From: Auricularia sp. M13
Taxonomy: Eukaryota > Basidiomycota > Agaricomycetes > Auriculariales > Auriculariaceae
Assembly (NCBI GenBank): GCA_037042915.1
Contig: CM073196.1
Span: 3,720,001-3,784,000, forward strand
Reading direction: 5' to 3'
Length of the DNA stretch: 64,000 nt
Within the stretch, counting starts at the first letter, position 1. Each line of letters begins with the position of its first letter. The translations under genes and the position numbers were made by a program. Below the pieces are notes generated by a model, which saw only the letters and a list, made by a program, of their open reading frames with translations, made no database searches and had not been told where the DNA came from. Of the stretch, positions 1-11,907 are shown one piece after another.

Positions 1-2022
1 CGCTCGGCGCACTGCAGCCCTGCCGCTGCGCAGCCCGCACCTGCCATCGCGAGTACCCGCCCGCAGTACGCGCTTGACGACGCTGTTGCTCGCCCTCGCG
101 CGCGCGGCGCCCAGCTCGCCATTGCTTCCCGCGACTGAAAACACCATTGGGCGCTGCCTGTGCGACGAGGAGCTGGTCGTTTGCCCTCGCCGCTGCGAGG
201 GCGCGATGTTCAACTCGCAGCCTGCATCGCGAGCTATCCACGACCCTCGCGTCCCTTCCACCTGCCGCGAAATCCAGCTCGCCACCGCATCCCATAGCTA
301 CAAGGACTCCTAAGTGGCAAATGCACCGCCCACGTGACGACGAGCTCGGCACCCTCGCCGTGCGCGCACGGTTGGCTCGCCGCTATCGCGATCTACTCCG
401 CGACACGCGCCTCCCTCCCTCGACGCTCGCCGACCCCTCCCGCTGCGACGCTCAACTCGTCGTCGTATCGCACGGCCGCCAAACCCATCTGATGGAAGCT
501 TGCACACTGCACAGCGAGCGCGCTGATGAGACCTGGCGCTACATATGTCACTCGCAACCCGCATCCCGCGCTGCTGCACGCACCTGACGACCTCTGCTCG
601 CGGCGATACCCAACTCCTCGTCGTATCCCCGCGCGGAGACGTGCACGCGCAGTCCACCGCCACTAGATCAGCAGGCCGCGACCGCATGGGCAGGCCACGG
701 CAGCTCAGACCACGACACCCGCGACCCGCGCGCGCAGACTGAGACTCGAAGCGCTTGTGCGTCGCGCCTTGCCGCGCCGTCCGCGTCCTGCTCCGCCAGA
801 TTGCGCTGGCCGACGCTGACAGCAAGATCACTGACTCGACGGGTTTCTTCGTACTGCCGCCGCCAAGACGGAGCCTGCACCACGCACAGCGTCGCTCTCA
901 TGTCGCGCCTCTCGGCCAACGTGGGCTTTGCGTCCGATGTTTGTCTGTCTAGGCGCTTTGCTCTGTTTCTGCTTCGTCGCCGTCGTCGACCCAATGGCGC
1001 CGCCGTACATGCGCAGTCCGGCACAGGCTCCGCTGGCCCTTTTTTTGCTCGCAGGTCGCCTGGACCAGAGGCCTGGTCAACTTGAGCAGCCAGGATGTGT
1101 CCCGCTGCCATCGCCGTCCAGCAATTTGACCGCGCATCCCCCCCGACCGTGCCCGCGTCGCTGAGCCATTGACGCGTGTCCCGTTGCGCGGGAGTCGCTG
1201 CGGGCGGCACACACGGTGCGCATCCCCGCCGCCATTGTACGCCCAGCTTCGCGCTGCCTTTGTGCGTCGCGCATACACCGCCGGCGGGGGTGCGCGTGCT
1301 ATGCCTGCATACGCCGCAGGCGTGCATCCATCACTCGCGCACCTGATACCCCGCGCGCTGCACAGTCCTATCCCCCGCTTTCTCCTCCACTGTCTTGTAT
1401 TCACTGTGCTCTCTGGGAACTAGTGTGAGCGTTGTGCAGTTCTTGAGGTTGTCCGCCCGCGGCGACCTATTAGTGTAGCGCATGAGCGTGCCCGCTCTCT
1501 ATCCATAAACACTTACTTTCCTCAATTTTGATTTACAGGAACACAGGGACCGTCAGTGTTACATTGAAATGGAGATCTGGCTGCTGGGCAGTCGTTGCAC
1601 TTCAAGGTTTAGTTTGTGGAACTCTGTTCATGATCTCCAGGGCATTCTACAGCATTCTGAGCATCCTAACTTATGACCATATTGCTGGATAATATTGGGG
1701 CTGCAAAGGTAGCGGAACGGCCTGTGACAGAATCCTGCAATTGCAAGCTGCACGATATTCCCGAAAGCCGGCAAGCGTGAGATACAGTACTTCTTGGTGT
1801 CGCTTGAGATTAGCTAGAGAGTTGAAAGGGGGAGGGATTTCAATGTAAGGAGGAGTTTGGGCAGTTTGGGGACGGCGACAGTACGGCGCGGAAATGCGAG
1901 CCGGTCCTGGTTGATCTCCGAGTCCGACTGTACATCAGAACCGGAAGCTGAGTTTATTCCCAGCCGTCCGCACGATCCGACCGACCACACCGACCAAGCT
2001 CACCCCGCCTCCCTTTCACAAT
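1..2022. other. GC-rich left edge without a supported gene, then RPS21 upstream region
   Basis: I see no convincing gene in the first 1.9 kb. Positions 1-1430 are very GC-rich, with recurring CTCGTCGTATC- and GACGACG-like words. Open frames exist on both strands, but they are arginine/alanine-rich, overlap one another and show no domain, which is what GC-rich noncoding DNA produces. From about 1430 the sequence becomes AT-richer and ordinary, and it serves as the upstream region of the ribosomal protein gene that begins at 2023. A distal exon of a gene lying to the left cannot be excluded. Confidence 0.5.
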
Positions 2023-2409
2023 ATGGAGAACGACCAAGGAGTTTTGGTCGACCTTTACGTCCCCCGCAAGTGCGCGGCGACCAGTACGCCCACCGCTTTT
2101 CTATGGGCTGTGTCTGGTTTTGCTGACCATATATGGCCTCTGTAGACCGCCTCATAACCGCAAAAGACCACGCGTCAGTGCAGATAAGCATTGTCGACGT
2201 TGACGCCGAGGGCCGCGCGTTGCCCACCTCGACCTCCTTCGCGCTCTGCGGCCAGGTCCGCGCCATGGGCGAGAGCGACGACTCGCTGAACCGCCTGGCG
2301 ACCAAGGCCGGGCGTAAGTATCTATCTAGCTTGCAGTCTATCTACTCTAGCTGGTGCTGACGTTGATTCTTTTTCAGTGCTGCGAAATGTGTGGTCCTAC
2401 CAGAAGTGA
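2023..2409 (+). CDS. RPS21: 40S ribosomal protein eS21 (RPS21)
   Basis: Small-subunit ribosomal protein eS21, needed for 3' maturation of 20S pre-rRNA and part of cytosolic 40S subunits. Three exons read cleanly: 2023-2083, 2146-2313 and 2378-2409, with GT-AG introns of 62 and 64 bp. The 86-residue product starts [17 protein letters not shown], continues through [16 protein letters not shown] and [11 protein letters not shown], and ends [10 protein letters not shown]. It matches yeast and human eS21 along its full length (about 83-87 residues), which fixes both the start and the splice sites. The early first intron, just after the PRKC-AT block, is usual for fungal ribosomal protein genes. 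I see no defect; expression is expected to be constitutive and strong. Confidence 0.96.
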
Positions 2410-2573
2410 CCGCGACGCGACGGTTGTCCTGGATGCTAGTCGCGTCTGAACCTTGCAATAGACCCTGTTTGCCGATGAGATATTGCGAAACGTGCGACGC
2501 TCTGGCCTCGTTGAGTTAATCTTGAACCCCCGGTCGCCGTTCCCTGCCAATACCACTGCCTCGCGCACCATCC

Positions 2574-2867
2574 ATGACGGACGACTCGCTCTTCCCGCCG
2601 CGCTGCTGCCGGCACGAGTTCCCGTGCGGCCCTTGCTGGCCGCCGCACTGCTGCAGCGTTTCGAAGCTAAAGATACGGAGCTGTGCACCCTGCGCGGGGT
2701 GTATTGCGCGAACGCCGCGTGCTCGCGCTTCCTCGGCGCGCAGACCGCGAGCCCGGCGCCGCGCGTGCAGCTCGCGTGCCCCTCCCATGTGCGGCGGCCA
2801 CGTGCTCGGCGTGCTCTGCAAGCGCTGCCGCAACAATCGTCTCTTAAGCATCCAATTCCAAAGTTGA
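2574..2867 (+). pseudogene. Relic of an RBR-type (IBR domain) E3 ubiquitin ligase gene
   Basis: The stretch begins DDSLFPPRCCRHEFP in one frame. It then continues in another frame with VRPLLAAALLQRFEAKD and RGVYCANAACSRFLG, and returns to the first frame near CGGHVLGVLCKRC. This order (start of the IBR region, long helix, YCxxxxC, CxxC) is that of the in-between-RING part of RBR ubiquitin ligases, a family greatly expanded in mushrooms. About two frameshifts (near 2622 and 2790) separate the parts. The N-terminal RING1 and C-terminal RING2 parts are absent, so this is a broken fragment and not a working ligase. It lies 165 bp downstream of RPS21. The assignment rests on motif order and cysteine spacing only. 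Confidence 0.6.
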
Positions 2868-2943
2868 CTGCTGCTCGCAGTGCGCACTATGCATATAATT
2901 CTTTACTCTATTGCCGACCTTGGACTACATACGCGCCTCTGAT

Positions 2944-5900
2944 TCAAACCATCTCCCCAGGATCCAGTGCACGCGCCTCCTCTGAGCCTTCCTGCGATTC
3001 GACGTCCATGTCTCTGAGGTCCGCGTCCATGGGGACCGAAGGGCCGATGAGCAGGCTATTGATGTCCTCGTCGTCGTTGGACAGCATAAGCTGCGAGATC
3101 GTGCTGTCGTCGTCGTCGTCGTCGTGCCGCGAGCTCGAGGCGCCGTCCTCGCTCTCGCTGTCGGGCCGCTCCGCGCGCTGCATCTTGATGGAGTTCGGAC
3201 GACTGCGAGTCCGTACGAAAATGACGTCTGGCTCCGGGAGCCCGACGATGTCCTGCTGCGAGAGCGCGGGCTGCGAGTGCGTGCGGTGCAGCGGCGGGAC
3301 GTAGTACTTGAGCTTCGGCTGGCGCACGGTCGCGGGCGGGGCGACCACTGGCGGCGGGCCGCCCATCGACATCCTGGATCTCGGCCGCGGCGGCCTGATG
3401 GGTTCTTCGTCGCGGTCCAGCGATAGCGAGCGCGCCCAGGGCGAGGACGGCAAGGAGCGCGAGCCCGCCTGCCGGCGTGCGGTCGGCGCGTGACGCGGGC
3501 TGTCATTCATAACGGGTGCTGCGAGCAAAGACGTCGCCGCGCCAAGGGCGGATAGCAGAACGCTATCCGAATCGCGCGGCGCGTTATGCGTCGACGACGA
3601 CCGCGGCTTGAACAACGTGCTTGTGGAGGTACCGGGGAAGACGTCGTTTGTGGACGAGCGGCGGAGCGGTGGCAGGCGCTCCGTCGATGCAATGGACCGC
3701 TCGTCGAGGAGGCTCAAGTTAGACACCATTCTGCCTTTTGTGCGTCCATGCGAAAATGAAGGCCGCGCAGGATGCGTGTACGATGAATGTGCGATGGAGG
3801 ACAGGGAAGACTGCGAGGAGCTGGGTCTGACTCTTCTTCTCTTTCCATGGCTGCTCCCCCTCGGCGTCGCGTCGTTGTCTGGCTGTCTGCGCCCGGCGGT
3901 AACGGTCTGGACGGGCGCGATCTCAGGCGAGTCTAAAGCATACGGCAACGCGTCCCGCCATATATCGTCCGTGATATCGGGAAGTGGGACAGTAGCGTGT
4001 GGATGCGTCTTCGGAGCCCAGCTTGTATGAGAGACAGGCGAGTCGTCCTGCTCGTCGTTCCTTTGCGAAGCTACAGCAAAAAGGTGTCAGTCTCGCGCTA
4101 AACCGGATATAGCTCGTGCGCGGACTCGGACATACCGCGAGAACTGGGACGCTTAGGCCCTGGGGAGACTGCAGCGTTGGCCGGACTGGGGCGGTAGCCA
4201 AGTTGCGGTAGGAACGCCGGGATTCCAGGGCTGAGACCTCCAGGAGGGGGCAATACAGGGCCGAGTTCGGCGTCGGGAGTGCAGCTCCGTAGGAAGCGCG
4301 ATAGCATCCTTTGCAGAGGATGCAACGCGCGAGATCGCAGAATGCCAGACGAGGCGCGGCGCGAGAGAGGCGTCCATACTCGCCACATAAATATCCACGC
4401 CACGCAAGCAGAGCCCACGACCAAAGACAACATCGCGACCGTGCCGGGACTTGTAGCTTTGCTGAAGGCGACAAATGACCCGTCGATTGTCTGCTGCCAT
4501 CCCCGAAACGCGAAGATGAGGATGGCCGAAACAAAGCACAGGAAGCTCCAAAGCAGAAGAACGATTGGTACTGAGAGAATAAAGGCGAATGGAACGGGAG
4601 AGCCGGAGAACCGCTTCGCCCGCCTGAAATAATTAACCTATTTGAGAAATGAGTAACGCAGCCGATTGAGGGCAGCCGCCACACGGCAAACTTACAGCAA
4701 TATCCGCAGTAGTGTTGGCGCGCGGTTGATGGTGCCAGATAAATAACATGCCGACCAGGACACTTCCGATGGCAAGAAGTACAGCGAATAAGCCCATCAA
4801 ACGGGAATTATCTTCGATTCCCGGGATAGCCAAAAAACCAACCGTGGCACTAGTTCAGAGCGTGTCAGCCTCAAAAATGCAGAAATTTCCAAAATGAAAG
4901 CGTACGAAATCAACACAGTTGCCTGGAAGAAAAAATCAGCTTGGGTGGACCCACGAGAACGGATTTGCCGCAAGTACGTACGAGCAGGTTGGAATCTGTC
5001 CATTCTTTCAGCATGGACCCCACGAATGCTTTCCATCGCATGCTGTTAACGCCGTATCCGTGATCAGTCTTGTCCACACTCAGGATTCTCCGGTGGTACG
5101 AGTGGGGGATCCCGAGAAACAGAGCAGTGCCGACAACGTAGTAAAGTATGGCAATCCGTATGCCAAATTCTTCGTGCGTGGCATTCATGTCATCGGCTTC
5201 TCGTTGCCTGTGTTGTGGTGCATCGGGCTGACCATGGTGTGTGCACAAGCGATCGTGTGCTGCGTGTAGAACTGGGGTGAGAAAGGCAGGTGACACTAGG
5301 CCAATGCCCACTCACCTATTTGGCGGAGGACGGCAGCCATGAACCAGTTGCGCAGTGCGAAAGAACCGGGTGTCCTGCGATACGCCGAACCGCCGTCCGT
5401 GGAACCCGTGTCAACGTCTTTGAGGCGTGTGAGGATCTCCAGAAGCTCCTTACTGTCCTCTCTGGAGAACGTTGCGTTCGTCTGCTGGAAGAGAACCCGC
5501 TCAGCGTGGCACCACACGAGTGCGTCGTGTGCCTCCTGCCACGCTGTCTGAAGAGGGGCTCGAGGTACGTGATTAGGGTGGGACTGGATGTAGGTCCAGT
5601 AACGATGTTGCCGCTTCAGTTCTGAGGAAGGACGGTGAGGCCTCTTCAACAAGAGAAACAAAGAGACAATAAGCTATAGACGCACGGGAGACTATTCCAC
5701 CGTTGTCGATCTCGCGGTTGAATTCCTCAGGGTCCTGTCCCGGCGTACTTGCCGATTGGTTCTGATGATCGATCCAGATAAACCCACGAGACCCAAGGTA
5801 AATCTCCCAATGATCTTCACGCATATCCAGCTTTGAGGACGACTCCAGACGATGTATGATCACGGCCAATGCAGCGGGATTGGACCGTAAATCGTAATTC

Positions 5901-6903
5901 GACGTTAGACGCCGGGCCTCATTTTCATAGTATAGAGAGCCGTTCGGATGTATGTGGACCTGTAAAAGGAGGCATATCTCTAGGCGCCCAATCGTGGTAG
6001 TGTGCAGATATACAACGTACTCGCCAGCCTTCGGGGAGAGCAGTCTCTTCGCTTTCGCTGCTGGCGCTGCTCTGAGAGTTAGACAAATGATTGTGAGAGA
6101 AGGATAAAACGCACTCGTCGTCAAGCGAAGGTTCAGATGGATATGCATTCTGGCCAGGGATATCGTCGGCCCACTGAATGTAGGGGAGATCACTACAAGG
6201 CGTTCAGAGCGTCGAACGGTACCTACGAGCGAGGGGCGTACTAAATATGCTCGTCCGGTGTAACCTGCTCATGGTTTGTCCCATCTACGCCATCGACAGG
6301 TCTGTTTTCGCCTGCAGTTGTTTCTGATTCGTCTGGCATGGTGCTTGTTGTCCAGGCGGGGGACGAGTCGAGCACTAATATCGAAAGAGGCGCTTGGCGT
6401 AGCTGGGAGCTACTAAGGCGCGTCGAAGGCTAGAGCACGAGGCGCGGGAGAACCTCCGCTGCCTTGGAGGGATCCTGTCAGTGTTGGAAGCAGGTTACCG
6501 TGCTATTTGCAGAAGGATTATCGGGAGCGCTTATCGGTGGCACTATTGCACCCTCGCGTTCATACAAGCAACGCGCCATCGCAGACCGTATGGCATGAGA
6601 GCCGAGATTGGCTACATTCTCAGTCGACGGCTCAAACCTCGTGTTGACCGCGACACGGTCCGGGTCAAGACGCGCGTCGGAGTTTGTAGACGAGACGCTA
6701 CCCTGAGTTCTTCTGTTCCCTGCAGCCAATGAAAACGAGCCGCTGCCACCCAGAGCTGGCTCAAGGACGTAACGCTGTGCCTGGCGTGGTAATCTAACGC
6801 GGAAGCGTCCTTGCGTGTTTGCCTTCACCTGAGGCGTGTCTCGCCATTGGCGGATTGCAGCCAGTACTCTCCTTTTCCATCGACGCAACTTACGTAGAAT
6901 CAC
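2944..6903 (-). CDS. WW-domain protein with C-terminal membrane segments and Ser-rich tail
   Basis: A multi-exon minus-strand gene of a lineage-restricted Agaricomycete-type family. Reading 5' to 3': a basic start (LRRWKRRVLAAIRQWRD), a linker (DLPYIQWADDIPGQNA), then a WW-like module assembled over a 61-bp intron (5960-6020) as LPEGWR plus VHIHPNGSLYYENEARRL. A second WW-like strand (GFIWIDHQN) follows. Next come a helical region with YWTYIQSHP, a hydrophobic stretch near 5200 (ILYYVVGTALFLGIP), two clear membrane segments near 4750 (LFAVLLAIGSVLVGMLFIW) and 4560 (LSVPIVLLLWSFLCFVSAI), and a roughly 350-residue Ser/Arg/Asp-rich cytosolic-type tail ending at the stop at 2944. The function is unknown; a membrane-anchored adaptor is a guess. 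The 5' end is uncertain because no in-frame ATG sits at 6903, so a small upstream exon is likely. The middle exon borders near 5300-5700 are approximate. Confidence 0.68.
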
Positions 6904-7510
6904 TGGTAGATGGGTACTCTGACTATAGATTTCTCACTCCCGTATCAATCATGCAAGCACCACCGCTATGCAAGCCGCCCCTGCGTCAATGACCCTTCCT
7001 TCGCTGAGTCCAGCCATCGCAGCATTTCTGCCATAGGCATAAAACGCTCGCTTTATCAAATACTGCGGTGCTCCACGTCCTCGCCCGCCCAGAAGGCAAT
7101 AATAGCTAGGGTCTGTAGCTTAACATGAGCAATCGTTCAACTACTATACTATTAATATGTGGCAGCGAGGCGGCTCAGGACATACTCGGCCTCGGCAGTT
7201 ATCGGAGCCCTGGGGCCTGCCCATGTAAATTCAAAATGTGTCATGTATACGGTTCTGCGTGAGCCCCCTGACTTCAACTCTTGGTTGTATTGGATATCTG
7301 CATCGGGAAGGTGTGATTCTACATGAATGAGATATTTCGTTGGGCCTATATATTCAATTCGATAAGTTGTGGTCAGGCTGAGGTCTGTCGGAAGAACGGA
7401 GGATTAGTCATCTGCGGAGAGTTTAGTTCGACTACTAAAAGCCACTATGTCATCCGGCGTTACAACGTCCTTCGTGCCGGCTGAATCAGCCGTAGGGCAT
7501 TCGCGGTCGA
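6904..7510. other. Intergenic, divergent upstream regions
   Basis: About 600 bp between the minus-strand WW gene and the plus-strand dehydrogenase. I see no ORF with domain signal, no RNA gene and no repeat. It presumably holds the two divergent promoters. Confidence 0.55.
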
Positions 7511-7516
7511 TATAAA
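7511..7516 (+). promoter_or_regulatory. TATA box of the short-chain dehydrogenase gene
   Basis: TATAAA inside GATATAAAGAG, 48 bp before the ATG at 7565, where a fungal TATA box would sit for a short leader. No other AT-rich candidate is as close. This is inferred from position only. Confidence 0.45.
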
Positions 7517-7564
7517 GAGAGGGGTACGCTACGTTTCCCTCCCACCACCCTCTCATCTAAGCTC

Positions 7565-8656
7565 ATGTCGCAGTCATTTGGAGCCACTACCACCGGCGAT
7601 ACCGTCGTCGCTGCATTTGCCGACCGCGTCAAGGGTCGCATCTGTACGTTGATACTCGCAGGATTTAGTTCCAAAAATCTCACATACCTCTAGTCCTCAT
7701 CACTGGGCCCACACCTGTGGGGATAGGCGCTTCTACGGCTTACTCTCTGGCCCGCGCCCAACCCGCTTCTATTCTTCTTGTCGGTCGCAGCCCAGAGAAG
7801 TACACCGAGACTGTGGAGAAGATTCGCAGCATTGACGCGAACATCGATGTTCGCGTTTACGCCATGGACCTCGGAAACATCGCCTCTACCCGTGAGGGTG
7901 CTCGTAAGATTGCGGCCGAGGTCGACCACATTGACGTCCTGATCAACAACGCCGGCGTCGGCGGCCTCCCCTACAGGAAGACCAAGGACGGCATTGAGGA
8001 GCACTTCGCGACGAATCACATCGGCCACTTCCTGCTGACGAACATCCTCATGCCCGTCATTCTCAAGAGCAAGGAGCCGACCATCGTTAACCTCACCAGC
8101 GGCGCACAGGTCCAGGGTACCGGAGGTGTGCTACTTGATCTGTCGCGTGGCGGACGTCTGGTCTGATATGTGTTTCCAGATTATTCGGACTACAATTTCG
8201 AGAAGACCGAGTACACCTGGGGCAAGGGCTATGCTCAATCTAAGCTTGTGAGTTGACGCGCGATACCGCTTTGTAGCCCGGTAACTAACCCCCTGATCTC
8301 AGGCCAACGTCCATTTTACCCAATCCCTTGCGAAGAAGCTCGGGTCGCGTGGGCTTGTGGCGCTCTCAGTCCATCCCGGCGTCATCTGGGGCACGTCTCT
8401 CATGTCCCCGCTCTCGCAGAAGGACATCGACCACATGCGTGAATTCTCGAAGAACTTCTCCCAGAAAAATCTCGCCCAGGGATCGTCGACGACGCTGGTC
8501 GCTGCGCTTGACCGCGACCTCGGGCTCAAGCATAACGGCGCCTACCTGGCTGACTGCCAAGTGGCGGAGACGGGCCAGGGTTCAAGAGTTCCTGGAGCAG
8601 CTGATCAACTCTGGGAGCTGAGCGAAACCCTCGTTGGCGAGAAGTTCAATTACTGA
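7565..8656 (+). CDS. Short-chain dehydrogenase/reductase
   Basis: NAD(P)-dependent oxidoreductase of the classical/extended SDR superfamily; the substrate is unknown. Four exons (7565-7643, 7694-8125, 8180-8247, 8303-8656) give 310 residues. The Rossmann motif TGPTPVGIG is near residue 30, INNAG near residue 100 and the catalytic YAQSK (YxxxK) near residue 180, with a serine-bearing NLTSG before it. After the active site, ALSVHPGVIWGTSL is the usual PG loop that shapes the substrate pocket. Mushroom relatives are often annotated as retinol dehydrogenase/WW-domain oxidoreductase-like, acting on lipids or aromatic compounds, but nothing here shows the substrate. A TATA box lies 48 bp upstream. 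The gene ends about 200 bp before the 3' end of the convergent GPI14 gene. Confidence 0.9.
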
Positions 8657-8859
8657 GATCCCAAGTGTGTCAGGCGCATCGGCCTTCACGTAGCATGTGC
8701 CCGGACAATTGATAGATGTTTGTGAAGTGTACTAGATATGTGGGCCAGTAGCCTACAAATATATGTTGACTAGCGTATCCGCAATGTTCGTCCAGGTTGG
8801 CGACGTTGGAATGCCCGCTTCGCACGGAGCAATACAAGGCGTTGATACTCAACCATAGC

Positions 8860-10351
8860 TCATTGGGTTTTATTGGTAAGTTCTTCAGTACATCCAGCGG
8901 CGTATGCACGCATAATGCGCACTAAGATCCAAGAATTGGCGGCGAGGAACACGACGCTCGCATACCAAAGGGGTAGAAAAACCTGCCGGCGCTCGAACTC
9001 GAGCTGATAAGCGATACCCAACCACAGCGCCTTGCAACCATTCAGTCAGTGTATCAGTGTGATGTAGATACAACATACCTGCGCGGCGACCCAAACGGCC
9101 GGCAAGGCCAATTTCTCCCAGAAGGACATCCGTAAACGGGGAAGCACGAGTGGTAAAAACCAGATGTACCACATGAAGTACTGCTCGGATGTCACCATAA
9201 AACTAGAATGTGCATGCGACACCACTGACCTGGGACGTGCAGACCTTGTTGAAGGTGACGAAGATGACCGTCTGTATGAAAAACGCAAACGGGAGGTCCT
9301 GACGTCTTCGACCGATGAAAAGGCCGGCCAGAGCTGAAAGACCCAGTTGGGGGACGAAAGAGAACAGCGACGTCAGAGACACTCCCGAAGAACGCGTTGC
9401 ATCGGGGGTGGGATACGACAAATATGTTGGGTAGAAATAGGGTGAGAAGTTGTGCCTATGGTCCAGCCTGCCAATGTGGTACAGATAGGCATGCTGCAAG
9501 AATGGTTGACCCCAGCTGCATAATCAATCAATTGGAGGTGCGGGGGCCAAGGCGGGTGCGTACATGAGGTAAAACGGCAAGGTCATGAGCACGAATGACG
9601 CAGCGCAAAGGAGAGCAAATCGTATAGCGCGCAGATCAAGCCATTGCGGTGCCGAGAGTAGCGAAAGAAAGCTCGCGCCGTAGATGAATGGGTATATTTT
9701 GAAGTGAACAGCCAGCGCAAGCAGGGCAGCCGTGCGCGCGTCGTTGGAGTTGCTTTGGGTGCGTAAAGCAGAGTACAAGACTGCGAGTACAAGCACTCCC
9801 AGTATAGCCTCCGAAGAACCACGCGTAGAGATGGAGAACACGAGCGGATTGAAGAGCCAGCCTAGAGCAATGTACAACTCGGCGTCTTGCACCTGCGTCA
9901 GATACGCGATTCGACGGAGTAGAACAGCAGCCACTATGTCGGCGGCGGAGAACAACAGTTTGCCGAACGCAGGGTGGATGAATTCATTCGGTAATAGCAA
10001 AAGAGCGAGTAATGGCGTGTAGCGGTATGTCGCGCGTTCATACGGGCTGAGGTCAAGACATGTCAACGATCAGTCGGAGGCAAGAGCGCGGCGAGCTTAC
10101 TCTCCAATGTTGACAAAAGATCCTAATGGCCCTTTGGCCACGTTGTCTTCGAGCGTGCCATTGAGTAAGTCGCGGCCGGGCTGCCAGACGAAGCGCGTAG
10201 CATCGCTGAAAACACGGTAATCGACATCCGTGTACTTGACTTTCGTAGTAGGTAAGGCGTCATAGTACTCGCTATACGCAACGAGCGCGACCCTTAGAGC
10301 CAATGCTAACGTGAGTAATCTCGTCCATGACGGTAGCAGGCGAAGCAACAT
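8860..10351 (-). CDS. GPI14: GPI mannosyltransferase 1 (PIG-M/Gpi14)
   Basis: Endoplasmic-reticulum multi-pass mannosyltransferase that adds the first alpha-1,4 mannose, from dolichol-phosphate mannose, to the GPI anchor precursor. The N-terminal membrane segment is followed by the lumenal DxD motif TDVDY (residues 41-45). PYERATYRYTPLLALLL comes next, restored by an intron with GTAAGC donor just before it, then GWLFNPLVFSISTRGSSEA, the characteristic signature of this family. HFKIYPFIY, LDHRHNFSPYFYP, FNKVCTSQYFMWY (across an intron) and FLPLVLP complete the PIG-M pattern. Total length is roughly 420 residues with at least eight hydrophobic segments, as expected. The start at 10351 is the first ATG before the hydrophobic segment; the stop at 8860 follows a hydrophilic tail. 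At least four introns. Confidence 0.92.
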
Positions 10352-11907
10352 GTTTGCACAGCCACCGATTGTTTGCTTTAACAGCGTTATATAATATTCA
10401 TATTTTATTATGACCCTCAGCTATTGACTGAGCACATCCATGCGAAGAAAAAGAAAGAGAAAAAGGAAGATCTATATGTCATTGTCAAAGTTCGCGTTTG
10501 TCTTGCCGCAATATGCGCACATGTGTTCATCACGATGTCTCTACGTACTTGCTCGGTGGTCTTTCATTATCAGAGCGAGTCTTCCGACATCGGTAGAAGC
10601 TTCGACAGACTTTACCTCGTAAGAGAACGCGCCACAGAACCTAGCCATACGAGAAGGACTGACTCACTACGTACAGCTTCGATCGCGTGCGGAATATTGG
10701 ACTTCTCCTCAGCGAGCCTTTCATCTAGAACTGCACTCCCATGTGAGCATTGAAATACCGAAATCCAGGCTTCGTTCTCAATCTCACACTGTTTTGTCTC
10801 GTGTAAAATCTGAGTGTTTCAACGTTTGAGCATGCGCAGCGAGCCAAGGTCGTCGTCTCACATGGTGACTTTATGTATGTAAGGCACATCGTCTCACAGA
10901 AAAATGCGCAGTCTCACCATCATGGGGGTGCCTGACAGTCCAGATGCCAGCTTCCTTGTAAGTAACATGCAAAAATTGCCTCGCCAGACCCAATAAAACA
11001 TGAGGAGTGTATTTCTGAGCAGCGTAGAACCTGCCGCACATATGTATGTGGGGAAGGAAACTTGCAAACCTGGATGTGAGCAAGCGACTTCCGCTCGGTA
11101 CGGAGTCCCGATGTCCGGAGATCGCTCCGATGCAAGAATCTCGCCTGCCGCCATGCCAACAGAGTGCAATTTCGCTTGTGCCTGGCCGTGATCGGAGCGC
11201 TGCATGTACCTGGACGTCTTCGGGACGCTGCCACTGGCAGCGATGAAGACTCTCCACGTTCGTGAGCCTCAAAAGCCTAAGTATGGATCAAGAAACCGCT
11301 GAATTGTGGCGATGTATGACAGATTGCATGTATCCCAGATGATTATCCATCAGTCATGTAATATACTCATGCTGGGTTGATTGACACCCACTGGGCAGCT
11401 CGATAGCTGCGTGCGTTCCTTTTCTGTACTCGATTCACCACATCCTTCCATGGTGGTAGAAAGCAAGTGGAAGGCCCTACATAATAGAAAGTCGGAAACC
11501 ATACTGATGCATGCACGGAGATTGATAAGATTTGAATTGCGCGGCCGAGCGCATCAGAGAGCTCGCTTAGACTTCCGTTGCGCGGATGAGCGGCAACAGG
11601 CGCTCGCGTGACCACGCGACGACGGCGAGTCGCCCATTGGACAAGGCCTGTCTTTCGAGAAATTCTTGCGGCGAACGGATGCTCCACTCGTTTGTGGCGG
11701 CTGCTGGTCTGTACACAAGTATTCGGCATAGGCGACGCTTCGGATATTGATATGAGCGAAGCGGAGCTGGACCTGGGGCCTGACGCCTGCAGATCTGCAA
11801 GATTATGGAGGATCATCCCGAATGCTCAAATACCGGCCGTGGCTTCTACTTCGCTTTCCCATCCACCTTCCCTCCCCTTCCCTCCCAGCGCCCGGTCGCG
11901 TCTGACC
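10352..11907. other. Intergenic, no supported feature
   Basis: About 1.5 kb between the divergently transcribed GPI14 and P450 genes. Several overlapping frames of 60-150 codons exist, but none has domain signal, plausible splice partners or codon use like the neighbours. I see no RNA gene or repeat. The last 60 bp before 11908 are pyrimidine-rich (CTTCCCTCCCCTTCCCTCC-like), a usual 5' leader feature of fungal genes. Confidence 0.5.

Noticed and set aside
1-1430. Long overlapping open frames on both strands
   Set aside because: Arg/Ala-rich, overlapping, no domain or splice logic; expected in very GC-rich DNA. A tandem-repeat reading with a ~250-bp period also failed, because the similar words do not keep a constant spacing.
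10424-11816. Several 60-150-codon frames between GPI14 and the P450 gene
   Set aside because: No domain, no consistent codon pattern, overlap on opposite strands.
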